A stretch of 64,000 nucleotides of DNA from NCBI RefSeq assembly GCF_003148495.1, contig NZ_QGGH01000013.1:1-64000 (forward strand), read 5' to 3'. This stretch comes from Mesorhizobium loti. GTDB lineage: Bacteria; Pseudomonadota; Alphaproteobacteria; Rhizobiales; Rhizobiaceae. Below are positions 62,712 through 64,000 of this stretch, one piece after another (position 1 is the stretch's first letter; the number at the start of each line of letters is the position of its first letter). The notes under the pieces are model-generated. The model was not told the DNA's origin and did not search any database. It saw only the letters and a list, made by a program, of their open reading frames with translations. The translations under genes were made by a program, and so were the position numbers.

Positions 62712-63016
62712 CGAACATTTGGCTTCGATACACAGCCCTTATCCTGCCGCTCCTCGCCTGGGCGCTCAGCACCCAGTTCGGTCAGATCGCGCCCTACATC
62801 GATTGCCAACGGAATGGCCAGTGGACAGCGGTGTCTTGCGGCATCCTGCTCCTCGTTTCGGTTGCTGGCGTCGTGATATCACGACTGCTTTCAACGGGAA
62901 CGGCCAAGTCCGAACGGTTCATTGCCGATGCGGGCTTTCTGGTCGCGCTGGCGTTTGTTTTTGCGCTGTCATTGCAGGGAGCGGCAACGGTGCTGCTGGA
63001 CCCATGCCAACGCTGA
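62708..63016 (+). CDS. Unknown three-helix membrane protein in the oxidase operon
   Basis: A 102-residue protein with three hydrophobic helices (IWLRYTALILPLLAWALS, AVSCGILLLVSVAGVVISRL, AGFLVALAFVFALSLQGAAT) and a conserved-looking Cys pair (YIDCQRNGQW and LDPCQR). The ATG overlaps the subunit III stop (ATGA) and the gene overlaps the CtaG-like gene by 13 bases. It may replace a small subunit IV or serve in assembly. I recognise no family. Confidence 0.62.
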   Translation: MTNIWLRYTALILPLLAWALSTQFGQIAPYIDCQRNGQWTAVSCGILLLVSVAGVVISRLLSTGTAKSERFIADAGFLVALAFVFALSLQGAATVLLDPCQR

Positions 63017-63882
63017 TCTGCACACTGACCTCGTTTTTGATAGCTGCCCCGGCGATGGCACACGGCGAAGATGCACATCCTGCGGGCTATCCCTGGACCT
63101 TTGATCCGTGGATCGTAGCACCCTTTGCCATCCTTGTTGCCCTCTATGGCGTAGGCGTCATAAGGCTGGCATCGCGAAGCAGAAGGCCAGGCAGCATGCT
63201 CTTCCGCGCCTTGCTGTACTGCTGTGGCATGCTGACATTGGGTTGCGCGCTGCTCTCGCCGCTTCACTGGCTAGGCGAGCACCTTTTTACCTTTCATATG
63301 ATCGAGCACGAGATCGTCATGGTTGTGTCGGCGCCCCTGATCGTGCTGGCGCGCCCGGCTGGCATCCTGCTCTGGGCGCTACCGGGGAAATCCCGGCGCA
63401 TCGCGGGGTCGCTGATGCGTTCGCCCATGATAGGCGGGCCATGGAAAAGGTGTACGAGCGCCACCAATGCAACCATCATTCATGGCTTGGCCATCTGGGC
63501 CTGGCACGTGCCGGCGTTGTTTGACGCGGCCGTGACCAACACGGCTCTGCATCGCCTCCAGCATCTCAGCTTCTTTGCGACAGCGATATTGTTCTGGTGG
63601 GCGATTGTTTGGCGAAGCGGTTATGGCACCTCAGCCTGGCATCTGTTCGCGACCATGATCCACACCAGCGTTCTGGGTGCTTTGATGGCGCTGGCTCCGC
63701 GCGTGCTCTACGTGGCTCAGACCCGGACCGCTATGGGCTGGGGGTTGACGCCGCTGGAAGACCAGCAGATGGCCGGGATCATCATGTGGGTGCCTGCCGG
63801 CACGATCTATGCGGCGGCGGCGATGACGATGCTGGCGCTCTGGATCCACGGCGCGAGTGAAGGAAGGGCGCAAAATGCCTGA
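63004..63882 (+). CDS. CtaG-like (caa3-type) oxidase assembly membrane protein
   Basis: A 292-residue polytopic membrane protein. A possible signal peptide (FLIAAPAMAHGED) precedes about seven helices. FTFHMIEHEIVMVVSAPLIV then IIHGLAIWAWHVPALFDAAV and RLQHLSFFATAILFWWAI carry His residues that suit copper handling, as in Caa3_CtaG proteins that help build the copper centres. The ATG at 63004 gives normal length. It overlaps the previous gene by 13 bases and the next by 8. Confidence 0.83.
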   Translation: MPTLICTLTSFLIAAPAMAHGEDAHPAGYPWTFDPWIVAPFAILVALYGVGVIRLASRSRRPGSMLFRALLYCCGMLTLGCALLSPLHWLGEHLFTFHMIEHEIVMVVSAPLIVLARPAGILLWALPGKSRRIAGSLMRSPMIGGPWKRCTSATNATIIHGLAIWAWHVPALFDAAVTNTALHRLQHLSFFATAILFWWAIVWRSGYGTSAWHLFATMIHTSVLGALMALAPRVLYVAQTRTAMGWGLTPLEDQQMAGIIMWVPAGTIYAAAAMTMLALWIHGASEGRAQNA

Positions 63883-64000
63883 GCCGCTCGCGCCCGCCAT
63901 TGGCCTTGCCGCCGTGATTGGTATTGTCCTCGCCGCGGCATCAGCCGCCTTCGTCGCGGCCAACGTCGCGGGCGACAACCACACCAAAGCAGCGGTGGCC
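63875..64000 (+). CDS. Start of a further operon gene (cut by window edge)
   Basis: Forty-two codons are visible: MPEPLAPAIGLAAVIGIVLA then AAASAAFVAANVAGDNHTKA. It opens with a hydrophobic membrane or signal segment, and the overlap with the CtaG-like stop shows that it is in the same operon. In related caa3 clusters a c-type cytochrome is found here, so that is the best guess. The heme motif, if any, lies outside the window. Confidence 0.6.
   Translation, partial: MPEPLAPAIGLAAVIGIVLAAASAAFVAANVAGDNHTKAAVA

Noticed and set aside
1..64000. CRISPR array, rRNA operon or complete prophage
   Set aside because: No regularly spaced direct repeats, no rRNA-like sequence and no phage structural genes were seen while reading the window.

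Overview
The window looks like chromosome from an alphaproteobacterium of the order Rhizobiales, most likely Mesorhizobium or a close relative. The reasons are a high-GC genome, a PrsD/PrsE-like type I exporter inside an exopolysaccharide (EPS) locus, an HWE-type histidine kinase, and many small stress genes of families typical of this group (DUF768, DUF982, DUF3606, DUF1236, DUF6894, KTSC, DUF3309). All family assignments come from reading motifs, not from searches.

Layout. Bases 1-1.8 kb hold the start of glmS and a decayed IS3 element. Bases 1.8-11.5 kb are a leftward block: a type I exporter pair, an outer-membrane polysaccharide export protein, an anchored beta-propeller of unknown role, and a sugar-nucleotide set (nucleotidyltransferase, aminotransferase, NAD-dependent dehydratase) with the priming sugar transferase. 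Bases 12-15.4 kb carry regulators: a NarL/FixJ response regulator, an HWE sensor kinase and a LuxR-type regulator. A dead UDP-glucuronate epimerase follows. Bases 16.4-27.2 kb are a second leftward EPS block: chain-length protein with kinase-like domain, asparagine synthetase-like protein, glycosyltransferase, Trm112-like protein, polymerase/ligase, P-loop kinase, FkbM methyltransferase and flippase. Two rightward genes follow: a methyltransferase, and a secreted protein with a glycosidase-like domain and RTX repeats. That protein is a plausible substrate of the exporter at 1.8-4.9 kb.

Bases 30-31.3 kb are a gene graveyard (porin, oxidase subunit I and flavin monooxygenase fragments). Bases 31.3-56 kb are an accessory stretch of small, mostly stress-type genes, two Crp-family regulators, a PQQ sugar dehydrogenase, AlkB and an NRAMP transporter. 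Many genes here are frameshifted. Several are preceded by GGAAC-N16/17-[CGAT]GTT sites that resemble EcfG (general stress response sigma factor) promoters. Two copies of a short conserved element ending in terminator hairpins may be small RNAs.

Bases 56.2-64 kb are a tight rightward operon with overlapping genes. It encodes an FdhF/YdeP-type molybdopterin oxidoreductase, a membrane-anchored cytochrome c, cytochrome oxidase subunits II (with fused cytochrome c), I and III, an unknown membrane protein, a CtaG-like assembly factor and the start of another gene. Subunit I lacks the usual key residues of both the D and K proton channels.
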